A DNA stretch of 44,601 nt. Source: RGUW01 sp049421025 (GTDB lineage Bacteria > Cyanobacteriota > Cyanobacteriia > PCC-6307 > Cyanobiaceae). The stretch covers positions 1-44,601 of the forward strand of contig JBMSMG010000005.1 of NCBI GenBank assembly GCA_049421025.1, read 5' to 3'. Position numbers and translations under genes: made by a program. Under the pieces are notes generated by a model that saw nothing but the letters and a program-made list of their open reading frames with translations, made no database searches and was not told the DNA's origin. Numbering within the stretch: the first letter of the stretch is position 1; the number at the start of each line of letters is the position of its first letter. This document shows, one piece after another, positions 42,256 to 44,601 of the stretch.

Positions 42256-42696
42256 TTAACCCAGGAGCAGACCGCCGAGTTCATCGCGGCTGGCCTCGGC
42301 GCTGCGCAGGTCAAACAACAGGTCCTCAAGAGTGAGCTCTTCAAGGGCCTTGAGGCGCGCGCGCTGCAGGCGCCGCTCCAAGGCTGCTGTGACCTGCTCG
42401 ACAGCTGTTGCCTCATCGCAGGGCAAGAGCTCAGGCGCAGTTTGAGCATCTGTGACCCCTGCCAGAACGGCCGCCAGCGAGATCTCGCGGGCTGCACGCG
42501 CCAGTTGGTAACCGCCCAACCGCCCGCGCCGCGCCACCAGCAGCCCGGCGCGCCGGAGCCGCAGCAGCAGTTGCTCGAGCATCGGCTCGGGCAACTGCTG
42601 GGCCAGGGCCAGCTGATGGGTTGACTGCCAGCTCTGGGGCTGGGCGGCCAGCAGCAGCAGCGCCTTGAGCGCGTGAGCGGCCTGTTTGCTCAGCAC
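42256..42696 (-). CDS. Rrf2-family transcriptional regulator
   Basis: A 146-residue winged-helix regulator. The DNA-binding part is LSKQAAHALKALLLLAAQP, then STHQLALAQQLPEPMLEQLLLRLRRAGLL, visible as PEPMLEQLLLRLRRAGLL, and a wing RRGRLGGYQLAR, all typical of Rrf2. Fe-S-sensing members such as IscR have three clustered Cys; only one Cys (LLPCDEA) is present, so a cluster of that kind is unlikely. The start is GTG at 42696 and overlaps the ubiD stop by 7 nt. The target is unknown, but ubiD and thiD are candidates. Confidence 0.9.
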   Translation of the reverse strand: MLSKQAAHALKALLLLAAQPQSWQSTHQLALAQQLPEPMLEQLLLRLRRAGLLVARRGRLGGYQLARAAREISLAAVLAGVTDAQTAPELLPCDEATAVEQVTAALERRLQRARLKALEELTLEDLLFDLRSAEASRDELGGLLLG

Positions 42697-44249
42697 AGCC
42701 CCGCCAGACGCTCCAGCACATGCTCGAGGGTGTAGCCGAACAGCGCCGGATCGGGCGGCGTCGTGCCGATATCGGCCAAACCCAGCTCGGCCCAGCGGGC
42801 GTCAAGCCTGGCCTCGAGCTCGGCCGGTCGCCGCAGCGGCTCGCCCCAGGGATGGCGCTTTTCGGGTCCAATCTTGGTGGTGGCGTCGATCGCCAGGCGC
42901 CCACCCAGCCCCAAGCGCTCACTGGCGAAATCAAGGGTGTCGAAAGGGGTGTCCTCGAGCACGAACAGATCACGCTGGGGGTCCACCTGGGCGCTGATCG
43001 CCCAGATCACCTGACGCGGATCGCGAATGTTGATCGCCTTGTCGACCACCACCACAAACTTGGTGTAGGTGAACTGGGGCAGGGCGCTCCAGAAGGCCAT
43101 CGCCGCCCGCCGTGCCTGGCCCGGATAGGCCTTGTCGATGGCAATCACGGCCAGCTTGTAGCTAAGACCCTCCATCGGCAAAAAGAAATCGACGATCTCG
43201 GGGATCTGCTGCCGCAGGATCGGCGTGTAAATGCGGTTGAGCGCAATCGCGAGCATCGCGTCCTCTTTGGGCGGCCGGCCGCTGAAGGTCGTGAAGTACA
43301 GCGGATCGCGCCGCTGGGTGACGCAGTGGAAGCGCACCAAAGGCGAGTCCTCAACGCCGCCGTAGAAGCCCATGTGATCGCCGAAGGGGCCATCGGCCAG
43401 CTCTTCGCCTGGGGTGATGGTGCCTTCGAGCACCACCTCGCTGTGGCTGGGCACCTCGAGGTTCACGGTCTTGCATTTGGCCAGCCGCACACCCTCACCG
43501 GCATACAAGCCGGCAAACAACCATTCGCTGAGCTGCACCGGAATCGGCGTCGCCGCGGCCATCACCAGCAACGGATGGACGCCGATGGCAATCGCGATCT
43601 CGAGTTGTTTGCCCATGGCGGCTGCCTTGCGCAGGTGCCGGGCCCCGCCCCGCACGCTGAGCCAATGCACCGTCATGGTGTTGATGCTCTGCTGCTGCAG
43701 CCGGTACACACCCACGTTGGGGGTGCCGGTTTCAGGGTCCTTGGTGATCACCAGACCCAAGGTGATGATGCGGCCGCCATCGCCGCTCCAGGGGCGCAGC
43801 AGCGGCAGCGCGTCCAGGTTGACCTGATCACCTTTGAACACCTGCTGGTGGCACGGGGGCGTCAGATCCAGATCAGGGCGGGCTTTGAGCACATCGAGCA
43901 GCACCGAGCCAAAGCGCACCGCCTCGCGGGCACCCTTCGGAGGGCGCGGCTGCTGTAGCAACGCCAAACGCTCGCCCAGGGCCTCGAGTTCTTCGGCCCG
44001 CTCCATCCCGAGGCTCCACAGCACCCGCTCCTGGGTGCCCATCAGGTTGATGGCCACCGGCATAGAGCTGCCGATCACGTTCTCGAACAGCAGCGCCGGC
44101 CCGCCGGCCGCCAGCACCCGATCGGCAATGGCGGCAAGCTCCAGGTCGGGATCGACCGGGGCGCTGATGCGGCGCAGCTGCCCGCGCTGCTCCAGCAGTT
44201 GCAGAAAACCGCGCAGGTCGCGCCGACTGGCCGGAAGCGTTGTTGCCAT
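42690..44249 (-). CDS. ubiD: UbiD-family decarboxylase
   Basis: A 519-residue prenylated-FMN-dependent (de)carboxylase. Conserved pieces are RDLRGFLQLLEQRGQLRRI at the N terminus, seen as DLRGFLQLLEQRGQL, NVGVYRLQ, ADGPFGDHMGFYGG, VFVVVDKA-like VVVVDKAINIRDPRQVIW, visible as DKAINIRDP, and the C-terminal ATTKIGPEKRHPWGEP. The family decarboxylates polyprenyl-hydroxybenzoate in ubiquinone synthesis; in cyanobacteria, which make plastoquinone, it acts on a related aromatic acid, probably 4-hydroxy-3-polyprenylbenzoate. The partner UbiX (prFMN maker) is not in the window. It overlaps the Rrf2 gene by 7 nt and is divergent from comB. Confidence 0.93.
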   Translation of the reverse strand: MATTLPASRRDLRGFLQLLEQRGQLRRISAPVDPDLELAAIADRVLAAGGPALLFENVIGSSMPVAINLMGTQERVLWSLGMERAEELEALGERLALLQQPRPPKGAREAVRFGSVLLDVLKARPDLDLTPPCHQQVFKGDQVNLDALPLLRPWSGDGGRIITLGLVITKDPETGTPNVGVYRLQQQSINTMTVHWLSVRGGARHLRKAAAMGKQLEIAIAIGVHPLLVMAAATPIPVQLSEWLFAGLYAGEGVRLAKCKTVNLEVPSHSEVVLEGTITPGEELADGPFGDHMGFYGGVEDSPLVRFHCVTQRRDPLYFTTFSGRPPKEDAMLAIALNRIYTPILRQQIPEIVDFFLPMEGLSYKLAVIAIDKAYPGQARRAAMAFWSALPQFTYTKFVVVVDKAINIRDPRQVIWAISAQVDPQRDLFVLEDTPFDTLDFASERLGLGGRLAIDATTKIGPEKRHPWGEPLRRPAELEARLDARWAELGLADIGTTPPDPALFGYTLEHVLERLAGLC

Positions 44250-44275
44250 CGCGGTGGCGATGCATGCCCAAGGGG

Positions 44276-44297
44276 AGGTGCCTACTGTGACGCACCT
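44276..44297. repeat. Small inverted repeat in the ubiD/comB spacer
   Basis: AGGTGC (44276-44281) and GCACCT (44292-44297) form a 6-bp inverted repeat with a 10-nt gap in the 68-bp divergent spacer. TACTGT at 44283-44288 could be a -10 for comB. The evidence is weak. Confidence 0.3.
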
Positions 44298-44317
44298 GCA
44301 TCGGCGGTTGCGACACC

Positions 44318-44601
44318 ATGCTGCTCAGCTATTTCCACACCTCCGAAGCCGTTCCCCAGGTGCTGCCGGTGGCCGAAGGCGGCCCCGATGCAGCGGTTGT
44401 GATCGACGTGCTGAGGGCCACCACCACGATTGCCTGGGCCCTTGAAAACGGCGCCGAGGCGATCCAAGCCTTTGCCGACCTCCAGGAGCTCGAGGCGGCG
44501 GCTTCGGCCTGGCCATCAGCCCAACGGCTGCGCGCCGGTGAGCGCGGCGGCAAGCGCGTTGAGGGCTACGACCTGGGCAATTCACCTCTGGCGGTGACCC
44601 C
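44318..44601 (+). CDS. comB: 2-phosphosulfolactate phosphatase (ComB-like), 5' part only
   Basis: The first 94 codons are present and the gene runs off the right edge. The visible part matches the ComB family: VVIDVLRATTTIAWALENGAEAI, seen as DVLRATTTIAWALENGAE, and RLRAGERGGKRVEGYDLGNSP, visible as AGERGGKRVEGYDLGNSP. In archaea ComB makes sulfolactate for coenzyme M. Cyanobacteria have no coenzyme M, so the substrate here may differ; the family is widespread in them. The ATG at 44318 follows a 68-bp spacer from divergent ubiD. Confidence 0.93.
   Translation, partial: MLLSYFHTSEAVPQVLPVAEGGPDAAVVIDVLRATTTIAWALENGAEAIQAFADLQELEAAASAWPSAQRLRAGERGGKRVEGYDLGNSPLAVT

Noticed and set aside
42720..43958. 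Plus-strand open frame of 412 codons opposite ubiD
   Set aside because: The UbiD protein in the opposite frame is fully conserved; this product is compositionally odd and has no domain pattern.

Overview
This is a gene-dense, high-GC stretch (mid-60s percent by eye) of a cyanobacterial core chromosome. The diagnostic genes are psbA (photosystem II D1), ndhD (NDH-1), ycf51, menD/menB (phylloquinone), glgA/glgB and several small families that are largely cyanobacterial (DUF2605, DUF760, DUF4332, DUF4336, Nif11). Base composition, very short spacers and frequent 1-7 bp gene overlaps suggest a picocyanobacterium of the Synechococcus/Cyanobium group. That assignment is inferred from gene content and was not checked by phylogeny.

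Layout. 1-5507 (minus): ycf51, a DUF4332 protein, a small secreted protein, a CocE-type hydrolase, a secreted DUF3887-like protein and glgB (its 3' end lies outside the window). 5578-12390 (plus): a very large TamB-family protein, a ROK sugar kinase, proA and folB. 12463-21858 (minus): a DOMON-like protein and a NahK-like kinase, an M3 oligopeptidase, ndhD, thrB, glk and thrS. 21928-22299 (plus): a DUF2605 protein. 22308-25531 (minus): a muramidase-like protein, trpS, a small protein with a disordered tail and a CDF-like transporter. 25770-29242 (plus): psbA with a clear terminator, a Nif11-like protein, a ZIP transporter and a DUF4336 protein. 29265-30240 (minus): a DUF760 protein and lepB. 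30296-37346 (plus): menD, menB, an L,D-transpeptidase, glgA, a membrane-anchored unknown and murF. 37359-41034 (minus): glmU, mnmD-like and aroA. 41111-41494 (plus): an MliC-like secreted protein. 41464-44249 (minus): thiD, an Rrf2 regulator and ubiD. 44318-end (plus): the start of comB.

Functionally the window mixes glycogen synthesis (glgA, glgB, two glucokinase-type genes), envelope building and remodelling (TamB, murF, glmU, L,D-transpeptidase, muramidase, lepB), amino-acid and cofactor synthesis (proA, thrB, aroA, folB, thiD, menD, menB, ubiD), translation (thrS, trpS, mnmD) and photosynthetic electron flow (psbA, ndhD). I see no transposase, integrase, phage gene, CRISPR array, rRNA or tRNA, and no gene-free stretch over 300 bases.

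Nothing here is an obvious new multi-gene defence or mobile system. The most interesting points are departures from family norms: a CDF-like transporter without the canonical transport-site residues, divergent from psbA; a ThrRS with no TGS domain; a ROK kinase without the zinc motif; an EPSP synthase with class II-type motifs; a DOMON-like protein translationally coupled to a NahK-like kinase; and repeated elements upstream of psbA.
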